A DNA stretch of 64,000 nucleotides. Origin: an uncultured bacterium. Its GTDB lineage: Bacteria > Cyanobacteriota > Vampirovibrionia > Gastranaerophilales > Gastranaerophilaceae. Shown piece after piece: positions 41,914 to 50,616 of this stretch. The notes beneath the pieces are model-generated. The model made no database searches. It was given only the letters and a program-made list of their open reading frames with translations, and had not been told where the DNA came from. The position numbers were made by a program, and so were the translations under genes. How positions within the stretch are numbered: position 1 is the first letter of the stretch; each line of letters opens with the position of its first letter. The DNA is taken from NCBI GenBank assembly GCA_902777855.1, contig CACYVN010000007.1:92332-156331 (forward strand). Direction: 5' to 3'.

Positions 41914-43479
41914 TTACCCCCTGCTTTTGCTCTTTTTGAATAAGAATAAAAGCGGTATGAGAACAAAGCATGCAACCCCAAAGATTCTGAATGAATCCAT
42001 AAATGCCCATAAGGTTGATTGCTTAATAAGTGTTCCGTATTGGGTGTACATTGCCATATATTTTGCCATATCAATACTTGTATATTGTGATATAGCAGCG
42101 GCAGTCATTTGAACTTTTTGGACAAATATAGGATTGAGTTCACTTAATTTACCTACCATCATATATTGATGCATTTGTGCAAATCTGGTTAAAAATGTTG
42201 CAACCAAAGATGTTCCTATCGCTCCGCCGATATTTTTGAACAGGTTTTGTATTCCTGAAGCATTGGTCATTTGTTCATTAGACAGAGTTTCAAGAGACAA
42301 ATTGATAATAGGAACCATTGACATTCCTAAGCCAAAACCCATCAGGCAGTTTGGTATCATAATATTCATTTGGGCAATTTGCAAATTCAAAAATCCGAAC
42401 ATCAAACTTGCCGTACCAATACATGCCAAACCGACAATGACAAGTTTTCTTTTATCAACCCTGTCTGCAATGAAAGCACAAATAATAGTTGCACTTAAAC
42501 TTCCAATTCCTCGGGGCATCATGGATAAACCGCTTAAATATGCGGTATAACCCATCATACTTTGCAAAAATTGCGGTAAAATTGCGATTGATGCATATAA
42601 AACAGATTGCATAACAACCTGAATAAAAGTACCGACAACAAATTCTTTATTTTTAAATACACTCAAATCAATGAGAGAGTCTTTTCTTTTTGCCTGTGAA
42701 ACAAAAAAGCAAACCGCAGAAATACAGGAGATAGAAAAAATCCATCTTATCCATGTTGCATTAAACCAGTCCGCATTATTCCCTTTGTCAAAAAATACCT
42801 GCAGGCATAACAACCATAAAAATAGGAAGAAAAAACCTACACCGTCTAATTTTACACCTTTAACGCGTCTTGCATAAGGCGGATTGAAAAGCAAATTTTT
42901 TGCCATAACCGCTGCAATACATCCCAAAGGAACATTTATAAAGAATATCCACGGCCAAGTCCAGTTATCAGTAATCCAACCGCCTAAAACAGGTCCGATA
43001 ATAGGAGCAATAATAACCCCCATACCGAAAATTGCCATCGCCGTTCCTCTTTTTTCCTTAGGGAAACTTTCCATCATGATTGCTTGTGATAGAGGAACAA
43101 TACCACCTCCGCCTGCACCCTGCAAAATTCTGAATATTACCATTTGCCCGAGAGATTTTGCCATACCGCATAATAAAGATGCAAAGGCAAAAAGTAATAT
43201 ACTTATTACATAGAAATTTTTACGTCCAAACAGTTTACTAAAATATCCTACAGACGGAATTACAATACCTGAAGCGATTAAGTAACTTGTCAAAATCCAG
43301 ATACTTTCATCCCTTGTTGCAGAGAAACTTCCTGCCATGTGGGGCAGAGCAACATTTGCAATTGTACCGTCCATAACATACACAAAAACGGCAAGTAATA
43401 CTGGCAGACAAGCAAGCCAGGGATTCTCGGGCAGATATTTATTTTCATCTTCTTCTATTTGTGTTGATTGTGCGGACAT
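41914..43479 (-). CDS. emrB: DHA2 family multidrug exporter EmrB
   Basis: A 521-residue MFS transporter with 14 predicted membrane helices, starting LPENPWLACLPVLLAVFVYV, and DHA2 motifs such as DGTIANVALPHMAG in helix 1 and GAGGGGIVPLSQAIMMESFP plus MGVIIAPIIGPVLGGWI (motif C). It uses the proton gradient to export drugs across the inner membrane, here with EmrA as adaptor and a TolC-like outer-membrane channel. AAAGGT precedes the ATG; emrA lies 10 bp upstream in the same operon. Confidence 0.93.
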   Translation of the reverse strand: MSAQSTQIEEDENKYLPENPWLACLPVLLAVFVYVMDGTIANVALPHMAGSFSATRDESIWILTSYLIASGIVIPSVGYFSKLFGRKNFYVISILLFAFASLLCGMAKSLGQMVIFRILQGAGGGGIVPLSQAIMMESFPKEKRGTAMAIFGMGVIIAPIIGPVLGGWITDNWTWPWIFFINVPLGCIAAVMAKNLLFNPPYARRVKGVKLDGVGFFFLFLWLLCLQVFFDKGNNADWFNATWIRWIFSISCISAVCFFVSQAKRKDSLIDLSVFKNKEFVVGTFIQVVMQSVLYASIAILPQFLQSMMGYTAYLSGLSMMPRGIGSLSATIICAFIADRVDKRKLVIVGLACIGTASLMFGFLNLQIAQMNIMIPNCLMGFGLGMSMVPIINLSLETLSNEQMTNASGIQNLFKNIGGAIGTSLVATFLTRFAQMHQYMMVGKLSELNPIFVQKVQMTAAAISQYTSIDMAKYMAMYTQYGTLIKQSTLWAFMDSFRIFGVACFVLIPLLFLFKKSKSRG

Positions 43480-43489
43480 TGTTTACCTT

Positions 43490-44497
43490 TTATTTTACTC
43501 TGACTTTTGGTACAACAGACATACCCGGTACAATATTATATTTTTCTTTATCAATTTTTTCTGTAAATACGATTTTAACAGGGATTCTTTGTACGATTTT
43601 TACAAATGAACCAACTGCGTTTTCAGGAGGGAAAAGGCTTGATTTTGCGCCTGATGCTCTCTGAATACTGTCAATTTTACCTTTAAATACATGGTTTGGA
43701 TAAGTATCAATTTTAATATCAACAGGTTGCCCCGGTTTCATGTTTCTTAACTGATTTTCTTTAAAGTTTGCAACTACCCAGACTTCTTCAGGTACAAGAG
43801 TAAACAGTGGAGACCCGACATTTACATACATACCTTTTTCGACTCGTCTTGAGGCAACCGTTCCTGATTGCGGAGAATATATTTTTGTATATGATAATTC
43901 AAGTTCTGCTTTGTCTTTTGCAGATTTAGCATTAGCCAAATTTGCATCGGCTACGGTTTTGTTATTATCTTCAGTTAAAATGGATTGCTGAGCCTGAGTT
44001 AAACCGGCTTTTGCACTGTTATATTTTACTTCAGCCATATCAAGAGTTTGTTTTGATACTGCGCCTTGTTCATAAAGATTTCTGTATCTTTCCAAATCTT
44101 TTTTGGCAAGTTCAATATTTGATTCGGATGCTATAAGGTTAGCTTTTGCATTTGCCTGGTCATATTTTATTCTTTCATAATTTGCATTTGCCTGATCCAG
44201 TTTTACCTGATAATCGGCACTGTCAATTGTTGCAACAAGTTCTCCCGCGCTGACATATTGGTTGTCGCGGATAAATACATTTTCAATTTGTCCTGAAACT
44301 TTTGGGGAAATATTAACGGAAATATTTTCTACATAAGCATCATCAGTTGATTCATATTTCATTTCGTTAATAACATAAATGCCTGCACAAATTAACAATA
44401 TTGTAATCAGCACTGCGGCAATTTTTCTTTTAAGTCCTTTTTTAGAAGGTTGCTCCTGTTCTGTATCGACAATCTGTTGTTCTTGATGTTCTTCCAT
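43490..44497 (-). CDS. emrA: membrane fusion protein EmrA (HlyD family)
   Basis: A 335-residue periplasmic adaptor: N-terminal membrane helix (about 25-44), biotinyl-lipoyl-like halves (VSPKVSGQIENVFIRDNQYV and KIYSPQSGTVASRRVEKGMY) around a long alpha-hairpin (about 95-200), then the beta-barrel with VANFKENQLRNMKPGQPV. It links EmrB to the outer-membrane channel. AGAGGT is the ribosome binding site. First structural gene after marR. Confidence 0.93.
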   Translation of the reverse strand: MEEHQEQQIVDTEQEQPSKKGLKRKIAAVLITILLICAGIYVINEMKYESTDDAYVENISVNISPKVSGQIENVFIRDNQYVSAGELVATIDSADYQVKLDQANANYERIKYDQANAKANLIASESNIELAKKDLERYRNLYEQGAVSKQTLDMAEVKYNSAKAGLTQAQQSILTEDNNKTVADANLANAKSAKDKAELELSYTKIYSPQSGTVASRRVEKGMYVNVGSPLFTLVPEEVWVVANFKENQLRNMKPGQPVDIKIDTYPNHVFKGKIDSIQRASGAKSSLFPPENAVGSFVKIVQRIPVKIVFTEKIDKEKYNIVPGMSVVPKVRVK

Positions 44498-44516
44498 GTT
44501 TTATACCTCTTATATT

Positions 44517-44978
44517 TTATATATTAAGTTCTACTTCGTTTTTTAAAATTTCTCTAAACCCCTGCATCAACGACTTCATATCTTCAATTTTTTCGGTAGA
44601 AAAAGCCCGGGGGATATTTTGAAGATACTCTTTTATTTTTAATGTTATGTCAGATAAGATAATTTTGCCATCCTCTGTCAAAATTATTTTTCGTACAAGT
44701 CTGTTATTTTTTGTACCTGCAATTCTCTTAATGTAACCTTTTTGTTCAAGTGAACTTAGAATTCTGCCTGTAGAAGGGCGGTCTTTCAGAATAATTTTCG
44801 CTAAATCTCTTTGGCACATTTCACCGTTAATAGCAAGGGTATCTAAAGTAACTACTTCATCAAGGGAAATAATACATTCAAATTTTTTTAACAACTGAGA
44901 TGCAAGATATTTGCAATATTTTGCCGTAAGTTCAAACTGATAATATATTGAATTTATATAGTGTTTTTCTTCCTGCAT
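44517..44978 (-). CDS. MarR family transcriptional regulator
   Basis: A 153-residue winged-helix protein: recognition helix region CQRDLAKIILKDRPSTGRILSSLEQKGYIKR and wing KNNRLVRKIILTEDG. MarR proteins repress efflux genes and release DNA when they bind small ligands. As first gene of the marR-emrA-emrB operon and divergent from tolC, it very likely controls both sides of the divergon through the palindrome at 45012. Confidence 0.9.
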   Translation of the reverse strand: MQEEKHYINSIYYQFELTAKYCKYLASQLLKKFECIISLDEVVTLDTLAINGEMCQRDLAKIILKDRPSTGRILSSLEQKGYIKRIAGTKNNRLVRKIILTEDGKIILSDITLKIKEYLQNIPRAFSTEKIEDMKSLMQGFREILKNEVELNI

Positions 44979-45011
44979 ATTATATTTCTTGGTTGTGTTA
45001 CAAAAATAATG

Positions 45012-45027
45012 TGTTGCATTTACAACA
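45012..45027. promoter_or_regulatory. probable MarR operator
   Basis: TGTTGCATTTACAACA is a perfect palindrome with 6-bp centre in the 110-bp gap between marR and tolC. It overlaps a possible -35 (TTTACA, 45019-45024) for tolC, so binding would block that promoter. Confidence 0.5.
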
Positions 45028-45088
45028 GTAATATGCTATCATATTGTCATAAAATTTGCAAGCAGATATTTTAAAGAAGGAATAAACA

Positions 45089-46489
45089 TTGAAAAAGATA
45101 CTTATTACACTACTTTTAGCAGGATTTGTTATGGCCGATATTACCCCTGCTGTTTGTATGGCAAAAAGCGTTAAAAAGACCTCCGAACCTCAAAAGGTTT
45201 CAATTTCAAAAACGCAGAAAATGAGAAAGAAAAGCGAACAGTTTAAATATGATTATATAAACTACGAATGGTGGTCAAATTTTAATGACGATATTCTTAA
45301 AAGTTATATTGATAAAGCAATTAAAAAGAACTACTCTTTAAAAATGGCAACTATTGCGGTTGATGAATACTATCAGGTAGTGAAAATTAATTTTGGGAAT
45401 GAACTTCCGATGGCAGGCATAGGATTTGCACCTGCACTTGTAAAACAACCGGGATTTACCAATACCAATTCAAGTTTTGCCGTTCCGGCACTTGTTAATT
45501 ATGAAGCAGATATTTTCTTGAAAAATCACGACAAGACAAAAATGGCTAAAAAAGATTACGAAAAAGCCCTGCAAGATGAAAGAACAGCCTATATTGCAAT
45601 AGCATCTGCAGTCGGTGCAACTTATCTTAATATTGTAAAACTTGATAAAATGATAGAACTTCAGGAACAAATCGTTGCTGACAGAAAAGTTATTTATGAT
45701 TTGATGCTGTTAAGAAACAAAGAAGGTTTGACCTCAACTTCTGATACAGTAAAAGCAAACAAAGCATATATTGCAGGTCAGACATCTTTAACCGAATACA
45801 AAAAGCAGAGAAATATTTTGTTAAATCAGTTGTGTGTTCTGACAGGTGAAAGTCCTGAAAAATCAGCAGAAATTGAAAGAATTTCTTACGATAACCTTAA
45901 TTTTAGCGGGGTTATTCCAAAAGAAATTTCAACTGATATTATAGTCCAAAGACCTGATTATATTACTGCGGAGAAAATGATTGAAAAAGCGGGAATTGAT
46001 GTCAGAGTTGCCAAAAAAGAATTTTTACCGACTATTAATTTAACAGGTGTTGCACTGTTTATGAACAGTGATTTTGGCAGTATTTTTACTACAAAAGGTG
46101 CGCTTGCGGCTCTTGCAGGAGCAATAAATTTACCGTTATTCACAGGCGGTAAAAGAATTGCAAATTTAAGACTTAAAAAAGCAACTTATCAAAGACTTTT
46201 GAATAATTATTATCAGACTAATCTGACTGCGATTCAAGAAATCAATGATTCTCTGACAACTATCGCACATGACGATAAAAAATATGAAGACACAAAACTA
46301 CAGTCAGAATTAGAAAGAAAAGATTTTGGTTTGAGCAGTTCAAAATATGAACAGGGCATTATCTCCAAACTTGATTTGACACAATTAAGAGAAAATGTAC
46401 TTTCAACTGACAAACTTGTTGCAGACCAAAAAATTAATTGCCTTGTGGATTATATAGGTCTTTATAAGGCTGTTGGCAGTCAGTTGTAA
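45089..46489 (+). CDS. TolC-like outer-membrane efflux protein
   Basis: The 466-residue protein has a signal peptide (about 1-26) and the two-fold repeated outer-membrane efflux protein architecture: a first half with YEADIFLKNHDKTKMAKKDYEKAL and a second half with RPDYITAEKMIEKAGIDVRVAKKEFLPTINLTG and LPLFTGGKRIANLRLKKATY. It should form a trimeric channel working with EmrA-EmrB. The start is a TTG, supported by AAAGAAGGA 8 nt upstream. A strong terminator follows. Confidence 0.9.
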   Translation: MKKILITLLLAGFVMADITPAVCMAKSVKKTSEPQKVSISKTQKMRKKSEQFKYDYINYEWWSNFNDDILKSYIDKAIKKNYSLKMATIAVDEYYQVVKINFGNELPMAGIGFAPALVKQPGFTNTNSSFAVPALVNYEADIFLKNHDKTKMAKKDYEKALQDERTAYIAIASAVGATYLNIVKLDKMIELQEQIVADRKVIYDLMLLRNKEGLTSTSDTVKANKAYIAGQTSLTEYKKQRNILLNQLCVLTGESPEKSAEIERISYDNLNFSGVIPKEISTDIIVQRPDYITAEKMIEKAGIDVRVAKKEFLPTINLTGVALFMNSDFGSIFTTKGALAALAGAINLPLFTGGKRIANLRLKKATYQRLLNNYYQTNLTAIQEINDSLTTIAHDDKKYEDTKLQSELERKDFGLSSSKYEQGIISKLDLTQLRENVLSTDKLVADQKINCLVDYIGLYKAVGSQL

Positions 46490-46511
46490 CAGATGTTTTA
46501 TTTTCATAAAT

Positions 46512-46542
46512 AAAAAAGCCGGAAATTATTTCCGGCTTTTTT
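46512..46542 (+). terminator. rho-independent terminator of the tolC-like gene
   Basis: AAAAAAGCCGGAAA (46512-46525) and TTTCCGGCTTTTTT (46529-46542) form a perfect 14-bp stem with a 3-nt loop. Confidence 0.9.
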
Positions 46543-46600
46543 GTGTAGTGATAAACAATATTTATTTGATAAAAATATTTTTTTAGATTAAAATCAACTT

Positions 46601-47737
46601 ATGTGGTCAAAGATTTTGGAATATTGCAGAGAGAAGTATAAAAAAGTAAAAATTCTTGACAGATTTTTGCTTAAACAAATTATACTGACTTTTTTGATGG
46701 GGGTATTTATTTTTACTACTATTATCTTTGCATCTGATACGTTTATAACGTTGATTAAGCAGATTTCTCAGTTTGGTATCCCGTTTAAAATTGCTTTGAT
46801 TATGATTTTATTAAATCTTCCTGCAGTAATTGTATTATCAATTCCGATGGGTGTATTATTATCAACAGTAATGGTTTTGAATAAATTGAGCTTGTCCTCC
46901 GAAATTACAGTTATGCGTTCATGCGGTATCGGACTTAACAGAATTGCAAAACCGATTTTTATTTTTTCAATATTTATGGCTCTTTTGACTTTTGCGATAA
47001 ATGAAAATGTTGCACCAATAATGAGAAAGACATCAAAAGATTTGGCATTGTGGTCATTAAGTCAAAAAAATATTCCTGACGGAAAAGAAAATTTTGTGTT
47101 TAAAGAACTCGGCTCGGGTTCATATTTGCGCAGATTGTTTTATGTTGGGAAAAGTACGGGAAATACTTTGTACAATGTAACGGTATTGGATAACTCAAAA
47201 GAGGAAACTTTACAGGTATTACAGGCAAGAGAAGGTAAAACTTCTCCTAAGGGCTGGGTATTTGATAAAGGTGCTATTTATACAATAGATAAAAACGGAC
47301 AGGTTTTAAATACAACATTATTTGATACTTCTACCGTTCAATTTGGTTTTGATATGACAAAAGCGATGGACGAAGATATTGCAAGTGAAATGAATTTTGT
47401 TAAATTATCAAAGTATCTTGGGAAAAAAGATATTTCGGATGAAGATAAAAGAGCTTTGACTGTCCAGCTTTATGATAAGCTTGCACTTCCGATTGCGACT
47501 ATAGTTTTTGTACTTATAGGGGTTCCGCTTGCGATTACTCCGCCGAGGGTACGGTATAACAGAGGATTTTTATTCACAATTTTAATTATATTTGCTTTTT
47601 ATGTTTTAAGAGCGCTGTCGATTTCTATGGGTGAAGCTGGAACAATTCCGCCTGCGCTTGCTGCATGGGTTCCTGATGCAACTCTTGCATTTTTGGGAAG
47701 CATTTTATACTACAGAAAAGTTTATACAATTTCGTAA
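46601..47737 (+). CDS. LptF/LptG family permease (YjgP/YjgQ)
   Basis: A 378-residue membrane protein with the family start LDRFLLKQIILTFLMGVFIFT, three N-terminal helices, a periplasmic beta-jellyroll (about 150-260, FVFKELGSGSYLRRLFYVGK) and three C-terminal helices. LptF and LptG move lipopolysaccharide out of the inner membrane; a single such gene here suggests either a second copy elsewhere or a homodimer. TTGATA (46566-46571), 17-bp spacer, TAAAAT (46589-46594) and a start 6 nt later, without ribosome binding site, predict a leaderless mRNA. Confidence 0.88.
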   Translation: MWSKILEYCREKYKKVKILDRFLLKQIILTFLMGVFIFTTIIFASDTFITLIKQISQFGIPFKIALIMILLNLPAVIVLSIPMGVLLSTVMVLNKLSLSSEITVMRSCGIGLNRIAKPIFIFSIFMALLTFAINENVAPIMRKTSKDLALWSLSQKNIPDGKENFVFKELGSGSYLRRLFYVGKSTGNTLYNVTVLDNSKEETLQVLQAREGKTSPKGWVFDKGAIYTIDKNGQVLNTTLFDTSTVQFGFDMTKAMDEDIASEMNFVKLSKYLGKKDISDEDKRALTVQLYDKLALPIATIVFVLIGVPLAITPPRVRYNRGFLFTILIIFAFYVLRALSISMGEAGTIPPALAAWVPDATLAFLGSILYYRKVYTIS

Positions 47738-47744
47738 ATTTTGT

Positions 47745-48134
47745 ATAAATAATATTATAAGAACATGTTCATTCTTTCTCTTTTCTTGCGATGAAAAGAG
47801 AAAGAACGAACCAAGAAAGAGAAAATACGCTGTCTCACTGCAATGCCTGACGGCATCGCTCCGCCCCCCAGATATAAGTCTATTACGTTCATACGTTTTT
47901 GTCCTAACGGACAAAAATCAATCAGGCGCCTAAAAAACGGCGCCTTTGATAATAATCTTACAAGCGCGCGGCGTAGTTTTAGCCGCGCTAAGAGATTTTT
48001 GCCTGAAAGGCAAAAACACATATTACCGCGTAGCGGTCTTATACCGCCGAAGGCGGTATTATAATCAGCGAAGTTTTCTTTTCTTTGGTTCATTTCTTTT
48101 CTTTTGCCTCGCAAACAAAAGAAAAGAAATGAAC
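47745..48134. repeat. multi-hairpin non-coding element (copy 1)
   Basis: Nine hairpins follow one another: 47772-47806 (14-bp stem, TTCTTTCTCTTTTC), 47843-47856 (5), 47896-47917 (9, TTTTTGTCC), 47924-47945 (7, AGGCGCC), 47966-47988 (7, GCGCGGC), 47996-48016 (9, TTTTTGCCT), 48025-48037 (5), 48041-48059 (8, ATACCGCC) and 48088-48134 (19, GTTCATTTCTTTTCTTTTG). All these stems are perfect. From 47745 to at least 47989 it is nearly identical to 63757-64000. It lies directly after the lptF-like gene. Open frames in it are artefacts of the palindromes. Between 48135 and 48270 nothing clear is seen. Confidence 0.85.
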
Positions 48135-48272
48135 TACATATATTTGAAGGTTCCGTTATTTGTAGTAGGGGAAAAGGAGGAAATTTATTATGTTTTAGTT
48201 ACATAATATTCATCGGTACACTTTCACCCGAACTTTAATAATTTTTGAATAATATTAAGATTTTGTTACAAA

Positions 48273-48301
48273 AAAAGGACTACTTAAAAAGTAGTCCTTT
48301 T
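48273..48301 (-). terminator. rho-independent terminator of pgi
   Basis: AAAAGGACTACTT and AAGTAGTCCTTTT form a 13-bp stem with a 3-nt loop, followed on the minus strand by a T run. Confidence 0.88.
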
Positions 48302-48319
48302 CATAAATTGTATTAAAAA

Positions 48320-49621
48320 TTACTTAGAAATTCTGCCCGGAACTACAACTCCGCCTTTTAAATTCTTTTTATAAAATTCAACATGCGGTTGAAGTACACT
48401 ATCAAGAACTTCAGGGAAGTCCGAACCGTTCATTATTCTTGTTACGATTTCCTGATAAACTGTAGCAAATGCTCTTAACTGAGTTAATCTTCCTGCTGCT
48501 TCAGGGGTTAAGCCCATTTCCTTGGTTTCGACTCTTTCAACAAAAAGTGAACCAGTTACTGAGTATGATTTTGTTAAAGCATCAATGTAGCTTTCGGAAT
48601 TTTCACTGCATTCGCCCTTATCAACGGGAACAGTCAGAGCAAACACAAGTTTGTTTGCGGGGTTGAAGTGTGCTTCTGCACTGTGGTGCATTGCATCAGG
48701 TACTTTTGCAACCTGTTTTAAAGTGTCTTTTACTGATTCATTTTGCATTTGAGCATGCCAGTAAACTGTATTTTCAAAGATTGCCCCCATATATTGATGA
48801 ACTGAAGCATCAATACCGTTAGATTTTGCATCAGCCCAGAAAATACCTTCTTTTAATGCATCATTGATATCTAAATCTGCACTCAAAGATTCTTGCGAAA
48901 CAGTTTGTGCGGCATTTAACATTGTAAGCATATCTTCTTTTCTCATCCCTGCATAAGCAAGTGTGAAAAGTGCATGATCGTCAAATGCACTAAATCTTCC
49001 GCCAACATCATCGTGTATATATAAATCGCCTATCCAGTTGTTTTCGTTTGAAGTTCTGCGTAATTCTGATTTTTCAGCGTTAGCATCAGTTACCGCAATA
49101 AAGTGTTTATTTGCGAGAATTTTGGCTTCATCTTCAGATTTCCCCTGAGATTTATATGCTTCAATAAGTCTGTTCAAAATTCTCAAAAATCCGTCTTTTG
49201 TTTCAAATGTTGAACCGGATTTTGATGCAATAAGGTAATTTGAACTTGTAACATCTCCGCCTAAACGGTACAAAAATCTTGTAAAGCTTGAAGAATCAAT
49301 ATCAGAATAAAATTCAATATCGGTTCTGTTAATATTCAAACCATTAATAGACAGCATGTGTTCAACGGTGTGTTTTGACCCGCCAATACCCATAACACTT
49401 AACGTTTTTGCGCCTGTTGCATTTTTAAGCGCCGATACCATTGAATAAATATCGTCAATTCTTTGAGCTTGTTTTGATGGCAAATCAACCCAGTTTAAAA
49501 ATTGTCCCTGCTGATTTGCACGGGAAGAAAACTCATTTACAAATTCGGAAACTTTTGATGTGTAGGTGCTAAAATCTGTTCCGTAGAAATTAGCAGTTAA
49601 ACTTGAACTTTTAGTCAACAT
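48320..49621 (-). CDS. pgi: glucose-6-phosphate isomerase
   Basis: Pgi interconverts glucose 6-phosphate and fructose 6-phosphate. The 433-residue protein has two SIS folds with LSVMGIGGSKHTVEHML near 73, the phosphate loop ASKSGSTFETK near 136, DVGGRFSAFDDHALFTLAYAG near 205 (Pgi signature) and a catalytic-region ENTVYWHAQMQ near 280. Length is that of the short bacterial form. It is monocistronic, with terminator at 48273. Together with glucokinase (23928) and PPDK it outlines a glycolytic route. Confidence 0.93.
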   Translation of the reverse strand: MLTKSSSLTANFYGTDFSTYTSKVSEFVNEFSSRANQQGQFLNWVDLPSKQAQRIDDIYSMVSALKNATGAKTLSVMGIGGSKHTVEHMLSINGLNINRTDIEFYSDIDSSSFTRFLYRLGGDVTSSNYLIASKSGSTFETKDGFLRILNRLIEAYKSQGKSEDEAKILANKHFIAVTDANAEKSELRRTSNENNWIGDLYIHDDVGGRFSAFDDHALFTLAYAGMRKEDMLTMLNAAQTVSQESLSADLDINDALKEGIFWADAKSNGIDASVHQYMGAIFENTVYWHAQMQNESVKDTLKQVAKVPDAMHHSAEAHFNPANKLVFALTVPVDKGECSENSESYIDALTKSYSVTGSLFVERVETKEMGLTPEAAGRLTQLRAFATVYQEIVTRIMNGSDFPEVLDSVLQPHVEFYKKNLKGGVVVPGRISK

Positions 49622-49717
49622 ATTTGTCCTTTCTTATTTAATTTCCCAAAACATGTTACCACAAATACGCAAAAAATATTTTTTATGGTTTTTATATCGG
49701 ATAAAGGAGCAAATAAT

Positions 49718-50125
49718 ATGCAAATTAATAACAGTAATCCGTCATTAAATTTTGGCTGTATTCGCCTGAAAGCCGGAGGTTTGGAACATTTACAAAAAGA
49801 AGGAACACAAGCTTTAGAAATTTTTAATGAAGAACTGCATACATGTGAAAAATTTTTATGGCATCTTGATATAAATTCTGACGGATATCAGTTATACAAT
49901 CCTACTACTAAACAATCATATAATGGACCATTTAGTGTAAAAAGGAATTTTTCAAAAGGGCAGTTTATTGTCCGAATGAAAAATGGAAATAACAATACAG
50001 TGGCATATCCTGTATCGTTCCCAAAAGAAAAAATAAGTTTTTGGTATAAAACTATAAGAAATGCAACCGGCATTGATAAAATGATAAAAATTTTAAAAAT
50101 TCTGGAACGCAGATCTCAGGTATAA
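49718..50125 (+). CDS. small hypothetical protein with Asn/aromatic N-terminal motif
   Basis: A 135-residue protein starting MQINNSNPSLNFGCIRLKAG; an AAAGGAG ribosome binding site 7 nt upstream fixes this start rather than the frame opening at 49685. The NNSNPSLNFGC start resembles those at 10166, 26413 and 59293. The rest is a compact alpha/beta protein with a basic C-terminal helix. No signal peptide or membrane segment. Family not recognised. Confidence 0.65.
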   Translation: MQINNSNPSLNFGCIRLKAGGLEHLQKEGTQALEIFNEELHTCEKFLWHLDINSDGYQLYNPTTKQSYNGPFSVKRNFSKGQFIVRMKNGNNNTVAYPVSFPKEKISFWYKTIRNATGIDKMIKILKILERRSQV

Positions 50126-50184
50126 ATTTAACTACAAAATCCTATAAATAACGGATATACTATATTTATAATTTTTCTTAAAAT

Positions 50185-50517
50185 ATGAATATGGAATACT
50201 ATGCATCATTAGAAAATGAGGATAAGGAACTAAAAGCTGTCGGTTTGGAACTTATGTTTCTGACTCCCGAAAAATACTCATCAAAAGACGGGATTACGGC
50301 AGTTGAATTATCGAAAAGAGTTAACATACCTGTTGAAATAGTAAAAAAGAAACTTAATATCCTAAAGGATAAAAATATTGCAATAGTTAAAGGAATAAAT
50401 CCGAAATACTGGACTTTTGATCAGTATAATTTTCAAAGATTACCTGATGATGACGATATATTCCTGCTTTTGTGCAGTTTTGATGATGTAGATTTTGACA
50501 AATTCTTTGCTTATTAA
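50185..50517 (+). CDS. small winged-helix-like protein
   Basis: A 110-residue protein with a winged-helix-like pattern (GITAVELSKRVNIPVEIVKKKLNILKDKNIAIVKG) and an acidic, hydrophobic tail (DDDDIFLLLCSFDDVDFDKFF). It could be a DNA-binding regulator or a protein-interaction wHTH. TATAAT at 50167-50172 lies 12 nt before the first ATG; a second ATG (50191) follows, and no ribosome binding site is visible. No family recognised. Confidence 0.6.
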   Translation: MNMEYYASLENEDKELKAVGLELMFLTPEKYSSKDGITAVELSKRVNIPVEIVKKKLNILKDKNIAIVKGINPKYWTFDQYNFQRLPDDDDIFLLLCSFDDVDFDKFFAY

Positions 50518-50616
50518 AACGCAAAAAAGCCTATATTTTTAAAATTGAATATGATAAGATAAAAACAAACCCTACAGCACTTCGTGACACATCCCATAAG
50601 GGCAGAAGGAGAATTA

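Noticed and set aside
47631..48206. Several frames of 60-120 codons on both strands in the multi-hairpin element
   Set aside because: They are mirror images forced by the palindromes, lack start signals and are not conserved as proteins between the two copies.
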